Counted from the first letter of the stretch, positions 8,123 through 14,464 are shown. The stretch: 18,213 nt of DNA from CAZXCQ01 sp964639275 (GCA_964639275.1 CAZXCQ010000117.1:1-18213); one strand, 5' to 3'. The notes: generated by a model from the sequence alone, not told the origin. A program made the numbers and translations.

Positions 8123-8155
8123 ACTCCTGACAGAGCCGTTGCTTCTGTTGGGAGT
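8123..8155 (+). other. Conserved stem-loop in leader copy 1
   Basis: ACTCC pairs with GGAGT and ACAGA with TCTGT across a small internal loop. In the second copy (15434-15466) the upper stem is longer and perfect: ACAGAGCC with GGCTCTGT around GTT. Both copies keep the fold, which suggests RNA or single-stranded DNA structure; there is no U-run, so it is not a standard terminator. Confidence 0.5.
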
Positions 8156-8442
8156 AAATCCATTCTGAGAATTCTGGAATTTTGAATCCAAAAAAGCCGT
8201 ATAAATGGCATCGCGCCAAGAGGAATGGTAAATTCTTCAAGCGTGGACTCAATCACTTTCTATAAAGGAAATGCGCCCGTTCCAGCACAGCCGTTTTATC
8301 AACAGCCTGTCATAGAGCGGAAGAATTTGTGAAGGGGTTTTCAGCATAGAACTTATCAACTTTTCTGGGTATAGCCCCTTTTTCATGTTATCCAGTTAGA
8401 AAATCGCAAGATTTGAAGGATTTTTTGTCAAGTAGAAAATTT

Positions 8443-8472
8443 TAGACAGGAGTTATCCGGAAACTGTATACT
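8443..8472 (+). promoter_or_regulatory. Cassette promoter (Pc-like) at the start of array 1
   Basis: TAGACA (8443-8448), 18-bp spacer, TATACT (8467-8472). The -10 box ends six bases before the crossover (G8478/T8479), so the first transcribed base would be close to the first base of the first cassette. The -10 is conserved in the second leader copy, where the -35 is changed to TGGCCA. Confidence 0.55.
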
Positions 8473-8499
8473 GACTTGTTATGTGATGTGAACGTACAA

Positions 8500-9207
8500 A
8501 TGTATCGCTCAAAATTTCCACGTTTGTATGAACTAAAAGATAGACTCCCTGAATCGGGTGACTCGACGAGTTTATACTTCCAAGATTTTGATAAGACATT
8601 AGAGATCAGCGAAGTTGCCCGGAATGCGTTTAGTATTTTAGAGAGCGAATTAGAGGTGCTGGATGGCGAATCATGGAAGTTTTTAAGAGATGAGACCACC
8701 TCATTTTTAGCCAAAAGACATCCTGAAAGAAATTGGCAGCAACTTTTCGACAAGCTTAATGAAGCGAAAGGTTATAAATTCCTTAGTGAAATTGGCTGCA
8801 GCCAGATAAGATTTATCCCGAGGTCTAAAAAAAATGGAATTGAAACCCCGGACCTAGAGGGGTGTAGTTGCGGGGGCGTGATTCTCTGTGAAGTAAAAAC
8901 CATAAATATCTCTGACGATGAAATATCCACGAGAAAGAAATTCATCGCTCGAAGTGCTAATTATGAATTGCCAGAACCATTTTTCGAGAAATTTGACTCA
9001 ACGCTTAAAAAGGCAGAGAGTCAATTATTGTCATACCGACAAGGAGACACCAGCAGACGAATAGCCTATTTCATAATTAATTTTGATGAACCGCTATCCC
9101 TTAATTTTGATTGCTATCGGGTGGAATACCGAAAACAGTTAAGAGCCCATATTGCGAAAATACAACCAGCTAAAATTGAAATTAAAGTTCATGATTTACT
9201 AAATTGA
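8500..9207 (+). CDS. Cassette 1: PD-(D/E)XK-like hypothetical protein
   Basis: 235-residue protein encoded by the first cassette, directly downstream of the leader promoter. I do not recognise the family. A nuclease-like pattern can be seen: FLSEIG (95-100), TPDLEG with D118, then LCEVKT with E131 and K133, that is D-x12-E-x-K, as in PD-(D/E)XK enzymes (restriction, repair and defence nucleases). Hydrophobic segments bracket the motif (CGGVILCEV), which fits a beta strand ending in the catalytic E-x-K. ATG 8500 has no clear Shine-Dalgarno; in-frame GTG 8488 and TTG 8476 are alternatives, the last straddling the recombination point. Base composition is clearly more AT-rich than the hdr operon, consistent with transfer. 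The stop lies 9 bp before the attC. The nuclease assignment is inference. Confidence 0.75.
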   Translation: MYRSKFPRLYELKDRLPESGDSTSLYFQDFDKTLEISEVARNAFSILESELEVLDGESWKFLRDETTSFLAKRHPERNWQQLFDKLNEAKGYKFLSEIGCSQIRFIPRSKKNGIETPDLEGCSCGGVILCEVKTINISDDEISTRKKFIARSANYELPEPFFEKFDSTLKKAESQLLSYRQGDTSRRIAYFIINFDEPLSLNFDCYRVEYRKQLRAHIAKIQPAKIEIKVHDLLN

Positions 9208-9216
9208 CAAGTCGTC

Positions 9217-9288
9217 ACATAACCATTGGGTGAAGCAGGATTGCAAAAAAGCTGACGTTTTTTCAACCTCTTACCCCTGTCGTTAGAA
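9217..9288 (+). other. attC site of cassette 1
   Basis: R'' ACATAAC (9217-9223) and R' GTTAGAA (9282-9288). The left arm (9228-9250) pairs with the right arm (9258-9277) when four extrahelical bases are left out: G9232, C9236, A9240 and C9244, one every four bases and all on the same strand. The apical part is an A-run facing a T-run around GCTGACG. The next gene's ribosome site follows R' directly. Confidence 0.85.
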
Positions 9289-9297
9289 GGAGAGATA

Positions 9298-9723
9298 ATG
9301 ATGAAAAAGATACTCTTTTGCCTCTTTATATGTGTAATCCCTTCGACGCTTTTTGGAGCATCTTTTCCTCAGTCGATAGCATTTGAGTTCCAAGAGCATG
9401 GGAAATTTTCAGGCGTCATTGGAAAAGCCTATGTTACCGAAACAGCCGTTGAGGTTGTGACTTTCGCTGAGAAAAGTGGAGAGGTTGTTCCATTTGCTTT
9501 TATCTATACCATATTGGAAAAACAAAGCCAGATCGAGGGACTATACAACATCAAATGCAGAAATCAATTGGGTGTAGTATCCACGGGAATAATTGATATC
9601 CGCGATCCACTGAAACCTAAGATGTCGTTAACAAGCGACAAGGGAATAACTATCACCAATATCTCAAATGGCGGAAGGAAAATGAAGAGAGAATTCCTGC
9701 CGAAAGTAGATTTAGGGAAATAG
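9298..9723 (+). CDS. Cassette 2: exported hypothetical protein
   Basis: 141-residue protein without a family I recognise. The N-terminus is a typical signal peptide: MMKK, a hydrophobic stretch ILFCLFICVIPSTLF, then a GAS cleavage region, so the product is likely periplasmic or secreted. The mature part is short, beta-rich in appearance and without cysteine pairs or catalytic motifs beyond one Cys. AGGAG at 9288-9292 serves as ribosome site and starts inside the cassette's own recombination end (TTAGAAGGAG), so translation signals are packaged at the very edge of the cassette. ATG 9301 directly after is an equal alternative start with better spacing. The stop is 9 bp before the R'' box. Confidence 0.8.
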   Translation: MMKKILFCLFICVIPSTLFGASFPQSIAFEFQEHGKFSGVIGKAYVTETAVEVVTFAEKSGEVVPFAFIYTILEKQSQIEGLYNIKCRNQLGVVSTGIIDIRDPLKPKMSLTSDKGITITNISNGGRKMKREFLPKVDLGK

Positions 9724-9732
9724 AAACTCATC

Positions 9733-9796
9733 TTCTAACAACCGGCTGCACTGGATCGCCGATAAATCCGGTTCCCAGTGAGCCGGCCCGTTCGGA
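9733..9796 (+). other. attC site of cassette 2
   Basis: R'' TTCTAAC (9733-9739), R' GTTCGGA (9790-9796). CCGGCTGCACTGG pairs with CCAGTGAGCCGG, leaving one extrahelical G. R'' is the exact reverse complement of this cassette's 5' end GTTAGAA at 9282-9288. Confidence 0.85.
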
Positions 9797-9805
9797 GGTG
9801 GCATA

Positions 9806-10327
9806 ATGAAAAAGTGCATATATGTATTTGTTAGCTTTCTTCTAAGTTCATTTATCAATTGTCACTACCTGGATGCCTCGCAAGACGGCAAACCAACTAT
9901 TTTCTCAGGAACTGGCGTAAAAATTGAGATATATGAAGATGGTAAAGTTTCGGGTCGAAAGCTACTTGCTGATTATTTTTTTAAGCAAGATCAGCAAGGC
10001 AAGTGGTATGGTTATTGGCGACATATTCTCATTAGTCCTTTCGATGATGACAAGTCCGTTGCCCTGAAGATAGAATCTTGGTCAACCGAAAATGGGGAGA
10101 TTACAAATTTTCAGGCATTCAAAGCTGGATGCTCATTTGATATTGATGTTAGCAGGGCGTTGTATGGAAATCGTATGATCCAGATAATAATCAAGGAAGA
10201 AAACAGTCGGGAGTTAGTCCTTGGAAGTGCATTGTGGTACAGCAAAATCTTGGAAAGAGATTTAAAGGTTGAATGGAAATCAACAGACAAGCTCTATTTT
10301 GAATTGCCATATACAAAGGTATTCTAA
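9806..10327 (+). CDS. Cassette 3: exported hypothetical protein
   Basis: 173-residue protein, family not recognised. A signal peptide is visible (MKKCIYVFVSFLLSSFIN, followed by a Cys at 19). The Cys could be a lipobox residue, but SFINC is a poor match, so simple export is more likely. The mature part has charged beta-like segments (GVKIEIYEDGKVSGRK, DKSVALKIESW, RELVLGSALWY) and no recognised catalytic motif. GGAGG at 9794-9798, just after the cassette's 5' end TTCGGAGG, is the ribosome site, repeating the arrangement seen in cassette 2. The stop codon is 1 bp from the R'' box of its attC. Confidence 0.8.
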   Translation: MKKCIYVFVSFLLSSFINCHYLDASQDGKPTIFSGTGVKIEIYEDGKVSGRKLLADYFFKQDQQGKWYGYWRHILISPFDDDKSVALKIESWSTENGEITNFQAFKAGCSFDIDVSRALYGNRMIQIIIKEENSRELVLGSALWYSKILERDLKVEWKSTDKLYFELPYTKVF

Positions 10328-10328
10328 T

Positions 10329-10388
10329 TCCGAACAATTTGCTGCACGGGAGCGCGAAAAACCGCATCCCGTGAGCAATATGTTCGCG
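10329..10388 (+). other. attC site of cassette 3
   Basis: R'' TCCGAAC (10329-10335), the exact complement of the cassette start GTTCGGA at 9790-9796; R' GTTCGCG (10382-10388). TTGCTGCACGGGA pairs with TCCCGTGAGCAA, leaving one extrahelical G. Confidence 0.85.
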
Positions 10389-10580
10389 CCGCTGATGCGG
10401 CGCGAATGCGGAATTGCCCTTAAGCCGAATGACTTGCCCGCGCCTGCGGCGCGAACAAGTCATTCGACCAGACAACCCCGACTGCGTCGGGACAGTCGCC
10501 TTGCCGTCGCTATTGGGCAAAAGGCTTCGCCTTCCGCCCGCCGCGACGTCTGCGGTTGCAGGTCAATTCCGCATTATCCT
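10383..10580 (+). other. GC-rich multi-hairpin stretch inside array 1
   Basis: About 200 bp without a convincing gene, much richer in G+C than the cassettes around it and dense in perfect inverted repeats: TTCGCGCCGC/GCGGCGCGAA (10383-10406, loop TGAT); an outer pair AATGCGGAATTG (10405-10416) with CAATTCCGCATT (10564-10575); inside it CGAATGACTTG (10426-10436) with CAAGTCATTCG (10456-10466); CCCGAC/GTCGGG (10477-10491); and GGGC-AAGGC/GCCTT-GCCC (10515-10539). This could be a structured non-coding RNA or single-stranded DNA element carried as a cassette, or fused attC remnants. The stretch begins at a cassette boundary, and its first nine bases GTTCGCGCC reappear inverted as GGCGCGAAC at 10448-10456, as for an R'' box. 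No clear closing attC was found. Confidence 0.6.
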
Positions 10581-10599
10581 TCATCAATGGAGGTGAGTA

Positions 10600-11127
10600 T
10601 TGAGTTACTATGACAAATTTAAATATCCTGATGCCTCCGAAAAACCGATTCCTGGATACAGCGACAATGTCAAGTTGTCACTCGGTGAAATAATTGTTTG
10701 GTTTGAAGATTTGGATTCTCAACTATCATCAGCTATCTCCTTTTTATTGAAACGAGACGATACAGTCGGGCAGATAGTAACTGCTGAGCTTTCGTTTAAG
10801 TCGAAGGTAAATTTATTTGGATCACTTTTTCGGCACGAGAGGCCATCATCAGAATACCTTGATCGCCTTGCGGAGCTATGCGGTGCATGTTTCGACATCG
10901 AGTTGATGCGAAATCAAGCCGTGCACTCAAAATGGCTTAATGTAATTGAGGGAAAAGGCATGACTAGAAGTAAATATACAGCACGCCACAAGCATGGACT
11001 TAGGCACCAGATTGAAACCCTTACGCCAACTCAAGTTGAAGCGATCGCAATGCACTGTGGTTACCTTGCCCATTCTGTTGATGAGCTAATGTTTATGGAA
11101 TTTGGGCGAGAATATGGAGAACCTTAG
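10600..11127 (+). CDS. Cassette 4: HEPN-like hypothetical protein
   Basis: 175-residue, mostly helical soluble protein. The segment LMRNQAVHSKW (102-112) contains R104-N105-x3-H109, the R-x4-6-H pattern of HEPN-domain RNases, here with the frequent RN form. It lies in a helix following a long helical region (EIIVWFEDLDSQLSSAISFLL), as in that fold. HEPN proteins are common as toxins and anti-phage RNases, but this assignment rests on one motif and on the helical character, and no antitoxin partner is adjacent. The start is TTG 10600, chosen because GGAGGTG (10589-10595) lies five bases upstream; no suitable ATG exists nearby in frame. The attC begins 3 bp after the stop. The 5' end of this cassette is not cleanly defined. 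Confidence 0.72.
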   Translation: MSYYDKFKYPDASEKPIPGYSDNVKLSLGEIIVWFEDLDSQLSSAISFLLKRDDTVGQIVTAELSFKSKVNLFGSLFRHERPSSEYLDRLAELCGACFDIELMRNQAVHSKWLNVIEGKGMTRSKYTARHKHGLRHQIETLTPTQVEAIAMHCGYLAHSVDELMFMEFGREYGEP

Positions 11128-11129
11128 TT

Positions 11130-11191
11130 GGACAACCTTCCCTTTCACTCGGACGTGAGCTCCGTTCTCGCCGGTGAAGGGATCGTTAGGA
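11130..11191 (+). other. attC site of cassette 4
   Basis: R'' GGACAAC (11130-11136), R' GTTAGGA (11185-11191). CCCTT-CAC-CGG-CG of the left arm (from 11140) pairs with the right arm ending GAAGGG (11181), with extrahelical T11145, T11149 and A11153 at four-base steps. The R'' box has no exact partner at the 5' side of the 10600 gene; the nearest is GTTGCAG at 10555. Confidence 0.8.
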
Positions 11192-11229
11192 TGACCGTGT
11201 CTATGGACCAGCAATTATGAGGTGCGACC

Positions 11230-11715
11230 ATGCCCGAGAAGCCAGACTACGAATCTACCAAAATCGCTTTGAGCAGGTACGACATCGCGATGTCACACCT
11301 GCGGTTCGAACTCAATCAATTCTGGACGCGATTCGGCTTCATGATGGTGTCTGAGACTGCACTTCTTGGGTTTTTTTTTGTTATTCTTGTCGACGCCGTA
11401 CCAGAACCAAAATTGGTACGGCTGGTTCTCGCCCTGCCCATCTGCGGGGTGGCCCTATCGCTCCTTGGCTACTTCAGAAGTCTGCACGGAATCACAGCAT
11501 ATTGGATTAATCGCTATCTTAAGGTGCTTGACAAATATGAACCTGCTGCATTTGACGACTTCCCGATGGGTCGGAAGGAAGTCAGGGACGCTGCTCCTGG
11601 TCACTTGAGAGATGTGGCTATGCGAGTGATCGCGTTGCTTGTGGTGCTCTGGGTGTTGCTTACCATTGGAGTCCTTATTGGAATCGGATGGGCACTCAGC
11701 CGCATGGCATCCTAA
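11230..11715 (+). CDS. Cassette 5: membrane protein of unknown function
   Basis: 161-residue protein with three likely membrane segments: about 36-56 (FGFMMVSETALLGFFFVILV), 62-81 (LVRLVLALPICGVALSLLGY) and 132-155 (RVIALLVVLWVLLTIGVLIGI). A charged helical N-terminus and a central soluble part (KVLDKYEPAAFDDFPMGRKEVRD) complete it. I do not recognise the family; small multi-span proteins of this shape are frequent in cassette arrays and sometimes act as effectors of defence pairs, but nothing here proves that. ATG 11230 follows TGAGGTG. The stop codon TAA (11713-11715) is part of the R'' box TCCTAAC, so the gene ends exactly in the attC, a compact packing. Confidence 0.8.
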   Translation: MPEKPDYESTKIALSRYDIAMSHLRFELNQFWTRFGFMMVSETALLGFFFVILVDAVPEPKLVRLVLALPICGVALSLLGYFRSLHGITAYWINRYLKVLDKYEPAAFDDFPMGRKEVRDAAPGHLRDVAMRVIALLVVLWVLLTIGVLIGIGWALSRMAS

Positions 11716-11814
11716 CATCCGCCTGGAGCAGACGGCGGGAAAATCGCGGTTTAACGTAAAAGTCTGTAAAGGTCCGGTCCAAGATAGGGCCGCTGCTCAG
11801 GCGGGGCATTGGCC
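11710..11814 (+). other. attC site of cassette 5, crossover base mutated
   Basis: R'' TCCTAAC (11710-11716) is the exact complement of the cassette start at 11185-11191. CCGCCTGGAGCAGACGGC pairs with the arm ending CTGCTCAGGCGG (to about 11804), leaving extrahelical G and A. The R' box reads ATTGGCC (11808-11814) instead of GTTGGCC, so the G at the recombination point is replaced. The array ends here. Confidence 0.75.
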
Positions 11815-11836
11815 TGAATAAGATTAAGGATTTCAA

Positions 11837-11908
11837 ATGGAAATATTGAAAAGAATAAACCCTTTTTATGAGACACATCCCTTTGGACAGCCCCAGATTC
11901 ATGTTTAG
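11837..11908 (+). CDS. Possible 23-residue peptide or gene remnant
   Basis: ATG 11837 preceded by AAGGA (11826-11830) opens a short frame, MEILKRINPFYETHPFGQPQ and three more residues, ending in TAG. It lies between the last attC and the MDR oxidoreductase gene, in AT-rich DNA. It could be a small gene, a gene relic or chance. An inverted pair CCCTTTTT/AAAAAGGG spans it. No function is suggested. Confidence 0.2.
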   Translation: MEILKRINPFYETHPFGQPQIHV

Positions 11909-12001
11909 CACAAAAAGGGAAAGGGGAAACGGACAGCGGTGACGCGTTCTCCACCCGCCCGGTTAGAGTATGATAAACCAAAGATATGAGAAGGGGGAAA
12001 T

Positions 12002-13072
12002 GTGAAGGCAGTTTGGCTTGAAGCAGTAGGAGCACCGGTAGAAATCCGGGAAGTCCCTGACCCAGTCGTTACACCCGGAGGCGTTGTTGTACGCGTATTG
12101 GCGGTGCGCGTCCCGAGTTATACGCGTAAGGTGTTTGACGGAACGCTCGGATACGACCTTCCGACGCCCTTCATTCCTGGACCTACCTGTATAGGGCAGG
12201 TGGCATGCGTGGGCGATGATGTCTTCGATATTGCCGTGGGGGATGTGGTCCTGTGCAATTCTTACCTCTCGTTGGGCGACTTTGCTGGCTCGCCCGACGA
12301 AATCCTGATTGGCTGGACCGGCAGCGGCTCCGAAAGATCGCGCGCGATGCAACAGCGGTGGCGGCACGGCAGTTTTGCCGAGCTCGCGCAGTATCCGGCG
12401 CAATGTCTGACAGTCCTCCCGGACGGCATGCGCTTTGACCGCACCCGGCTGCCGTTTCTTGCCTCCCTCGCCATTGCAGACGGGGGGCTGCGGCGCGGGA
12501 GTCTCGAGGCGGGGCAGGTGGTCGTCATCAACGGCGCCACCGGGCAGCTGGGGGGGGCCGCCGTGCTCCTCGCTCTGTCTCGCGGTGCCGCAAGGGTGGT
12601 GGCAACGGGTCGGAATGCGCAACGTCTGAAGACCTTGGCGGAGATCAATCCACGGGTAGTGATCCACAGGCTCAGCGGGGAGAGAGAGCAGGACGCATCC
12701 TCCATTCGTCACCTCGCCCAGGGACCGATCGACCTCGTAGTCGACTACCTGGCGGATGCCCCAGCGCCCGTTCCGGCGCTCGCAGGGTTTGATGTGCTGC
12801 GTGTTGGCGGGACGTTGATTTTGGTCGGTGGGGTGCGTCAGACTCTAGCGTTCCCGTATGCGCAGATTATGCGCCGCCAACTGACGATTCGCGGCTCGTT
12901 CATGTTTGACCGGGCCGGGGCGATCCAGACATGGAATCTTGTCCGCAGTGGGGCTGTGGATCTCTCGAAAGTCCGTGCATTTGACTTTCCGCTGGGGGAC
13001 ATTGAACGGGCGATGGACAAGGCCATGACCTTGGGAGGGCTTGATTATGCCCTGCTACTCCCAAACGGATAG
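12002..13072 (+). CDS. Zinc-less MDR-superfamily NAD(P)H oxidoreductase
   Basis: 356-residue medium-chain dehydrogenase/reductase (quinone oxidoreductase/enoyl reductase-like). A GroES-like N-terminal part (MKAVWLEAVGAPVEIREVPD, PTPFIPGPTCIGQVACVGDDV) is followed by the Rossmann domain with VVINGATGQLGGAAVLLALS (174-193) and a dinucleotide-specificity segment VVATGRNAQR (199-208); the Arg after Gly suggests NADP(H). The catalytic and structural zinc cysteines of alcohol dehydrogenases are missing (VRVPSYTRK where C-G-x-C-H is expected), so it is a zinc-independent reductase. The substrate cannot be told. It starts with GTG 12002 after AAGGGGG. The gene is clearly more GC-rich than the cassettes to its left and stands alone between two elements of different origin, so it may be an independent acquisition. 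No attC could be shown for it. Confidence 0.88.
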   Translation: MKAVWLEAVGAPVEIREVPDPVVTPGGVVVRVLAVRVPSYTRKVFDGTLGYDLPTPFIPGPTCIGQVACVGDDVFDIAVGDVVLCNSYLSLGDFAGSPDEILIGWTGSGSERSRAMQQRWRHGSFAELAQYPAQCLTVLPDGMRFDRTRLPFLASLAIADGGLRRGSLEAGQVVVINGATGQLGGAAVLLALSRGAARVVATGRNAQRLKTLAEINPRVVIHRLSGEREQDASSIRHLAQGPIDLVVDYLADAPAPVPALAGFDVLRVGGTLILVGGVRQTLAFPYAQIMRRQLTIRGSFMFDRAGAIQTWNLVRSGAVDLSKVRAFDFPLGDIERAMDKAMTLGGLDYALLLPNG

Positions 13073-13312
13073 CGGCACTGCATATGACATCACGGTGCGG
13101 TGAGTACGGCGACACACTTTTGATGGTCCTGCTATATTGTAAGTTTTCAAAGGATCGGCAGCGGCATTCACAATGGCTTAACGATTTTGAACAACCTGGT
13201 CACATCTAACCCCGTTTACATTTCACGCGAGCGGCGGGATTTTACAACCTCAACTGGCATGGATGAGGTGGCAGGGGACAGGGGAAAGTGGCGTGACTGC
13301 TTTTGAGCGAAA

Positions 13313-14464
13313 TCATATGATCTCTCCATCCCACAACATCTCGCAGAATGTACGCCAGGGGAGGATCGTGATATTGGAAGTCAATTTGCGGGGTAAGGGA
13401 TCTCTTGAGACGATAAAGCTCTTACGGCATTTGTGTTCTTCGTTAAATAGATGTAGCCCTTTTGGCCTCTCCGAGGCCTTCTCAGATGACTTGACTTCAA
13501 GCGCGATTTGTGCATCTCCCAGAATAAGATCAACTTCCGAACCACTGGCGGTTCGCCAGAATGTGATGGGAAAATCCAGCCTGCTGTAATGTCTGTAGGC
13601 CCAGCATTCTTGAAGAATGAAGTGTTCAAAGGCCCTGCCATATTCTCTTGTGCCGGGCGTGAGGGAAGTGTATCCCAAAAGGGCCGAAACAATTCCCATG
13701 TCAAAAAAGAAAAATTTGGAAGTCTCAATCAGCCTTCTTCTTTTTGATTTTTTCCATGGGGTCAACTGCCTCCCTATGAGAGTGTCTTCGAGTATCTGGT
13801 AGTATTCCCGGATTGTTTTGACGGAAACGCCACTGTCTCTCGCTGCATTGGAATAGTTCAGCAGCATGCCGTGGGAAATGGCAGCGGATTGGAGAAATCG
13901 GGAAAAGGCGGGCAAATTCCGGGTTAATGCCTCTGCCTGGATTTCCTCTTTGAGGTAATCATGGACATAGGCCTTGAGATCCATCTCTCTGTCAGGTGAA
14001 AGATAGTGGGCCGGGAGCAGGCCAGTATGGAGTGCCCGATCCAGTCTAAAGTCCCCCACTTCTCTGCTCACAAGAGGGTAGAGTTCGAAACGCCAGGCCC
14101 TTCCACCCAATAGACTGGCATTCCCTCTCCTGAATTTTCTCGCGCTGGAACCGCACATGATGAACTGGTAGCCCTTATTTTCTATGAGCCAGTGGATTTC
14201 ATCCATCAGGATAGGAACCTTTTGGACTTCGTCCACCACCACCGTTTTTGAAGGCTGAGCCTCAAGGATCTGACGTAACCGGGTGGGCTTCTGACTCAGC
14301 GACAAAAAAAGATCATAATCCAGGAGATCGATGAAACAGGTTTGTGGAAACTGCTGTTTTAGTAATGTTGTCTTACCTGTCTTTCTGGGACCCCACAAGA
14401 AGGCAGAGCGATTTGATGGTAGATCAATCTTTTGGATTCGATTTATCAGCCTGTTCTTTTCCAT
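13313..14464 (-). CDS. Second AAA ATPase with DUF4143 domain
   Basis: 383-residue AAA_14 + DUF4143 protein on the - strand, same family as the gene at 6523-7671 but clearly diverged. Walker A is WGPRKTGKTT (24-33), Walker B TVVVDEVQ (74-81), and a sensor-like IMCGSSARK follows. A helical DNA-binding-like segment lies at about 200-228 (YSNAARDSGVSVKTIREYYQ). The C-terminal nuclease-like pattern is E310 and D312 in SGSEVDLIL, then E323 and K325 in ALEVKSS, complete and possibly active. ATG 14464 (read on the - strand) is the first start; upstream is a palindrome that could be its operator. It faces the MDR gene convergently across 240 bp with no clear terminator. It lies just outside the second copy of the hdrA 3' end. 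Confidence 0.9.
   Translation of the reverse strand: MEKNRLINRIQKIDLPSNRSAFLWGPRKTGKTTLLKQQFPQTCFIDLLDYDLFLSLSQKPTRLRQILEAQPSKTVVVDEVQKVPILMDEIHWLIENKGYQFIMCGSSARKFRRGNASLLGGRAWRFELYPLVSREVGDFRLDRALHTGLLPAHYLSPDREMDLKAYVHDYLKEEIQAEALTRNLPAFSRFLQSAAISHGMLLNYSNAARDSGVSVKTIREYYQILEDTLIGRQLTPWKKSKRRRLIETSKFFFFDMGIVSALLGYTSLTPGTREYGRAFEHFILQECWAYRHYSRLDFPITFWRTASGSEVDLILGDAQIALEVKSSEKASERPKGLHLFNEEHKCRKSFIVSRDPLPRKLTSNITILPWRTFCEMLWDGEII

Larger units (their letters stand above)
7819..8478 (+). repeat. Array leader, copy 1 (non-coding, upstream of cassette array 1)
   Basis: This 660-bp stretch is repeated at 15140-15791, mostly around nine matches in ten by eye, and both copies end at the same base, the G of the cassette crossover. 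It contains a promoter-like pair at its 5' end, a CCCGC/GCGGG hairpin (about 7879-7893), a run of GAACC-type short tandem repeats (about 8050-8072), a conserved stem-loop (8123-8155) and a promoter at its 3' end. Copy 1 has about 34 bp (near 7978-8011) that copy 2 lacks. No protein-coding frame is kept between the copies, so it is treated as non-coding. It may contain the attI site of a cassette platform. The 147 bp between the ATPase stop and this leader hold only an inverted TCATCCCA/TGGGATGA pair. Confidence 0.8.
8479..11814 (+). mobile_element. Integron gene-cassette array 1, no integrase (CALIN-type)
   Basis: Cassette boundaries G/TT at 8478, 9282, 9790, 10382, 11185 and a degenerate one at 11808. 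For each cassette the 5' end and its own R'' box are reverse complements, as required for an excised circular cassette: GTTATGTGA with TCACATAAC (9215-9223), GTTAGAA with TTCTAAC (9733-9739), GTTCGGA with TCCGAAC (10329-10335), GTTAGGAT with ATCCTAAC (11709-11716). Between each R'' and the following GTT lies a hairpin with extrahelical bases, the hallmark of attC. All genes run in the + direction. The integrase gene is not in the window. The cassette holding the 10600 gene is irregular, with a structured 5' stretch and only a partial R''/R' match. Confidence 0.9.

Noticed and set aside
7981..8256. Minus-strand open frame in leader copy 1, with a partly similar frame at 15223-15501 in copy 2
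   Set aside because: The two peptides agree only in the middle (about 40 residues), start and end differently and are shifted by indels and by the tandem repeat run. There is no ribosome site. The similarity follows from the DNA repeat.
11963..12712. 249-residue frame antisense to the MDR oxidoreductase
   Set aside because: The + strand gene has a clear Rossmann motif and ribosome site. The antisense frame has neither.
11962..13210. MDR gene as another cassette, from GTTAGA (11962) and TCTAAC (13205-13210)
   Set aside because: The six-base match is there, but no attC stem and no GTT follow 13210, and the composition differs from the cassettes.
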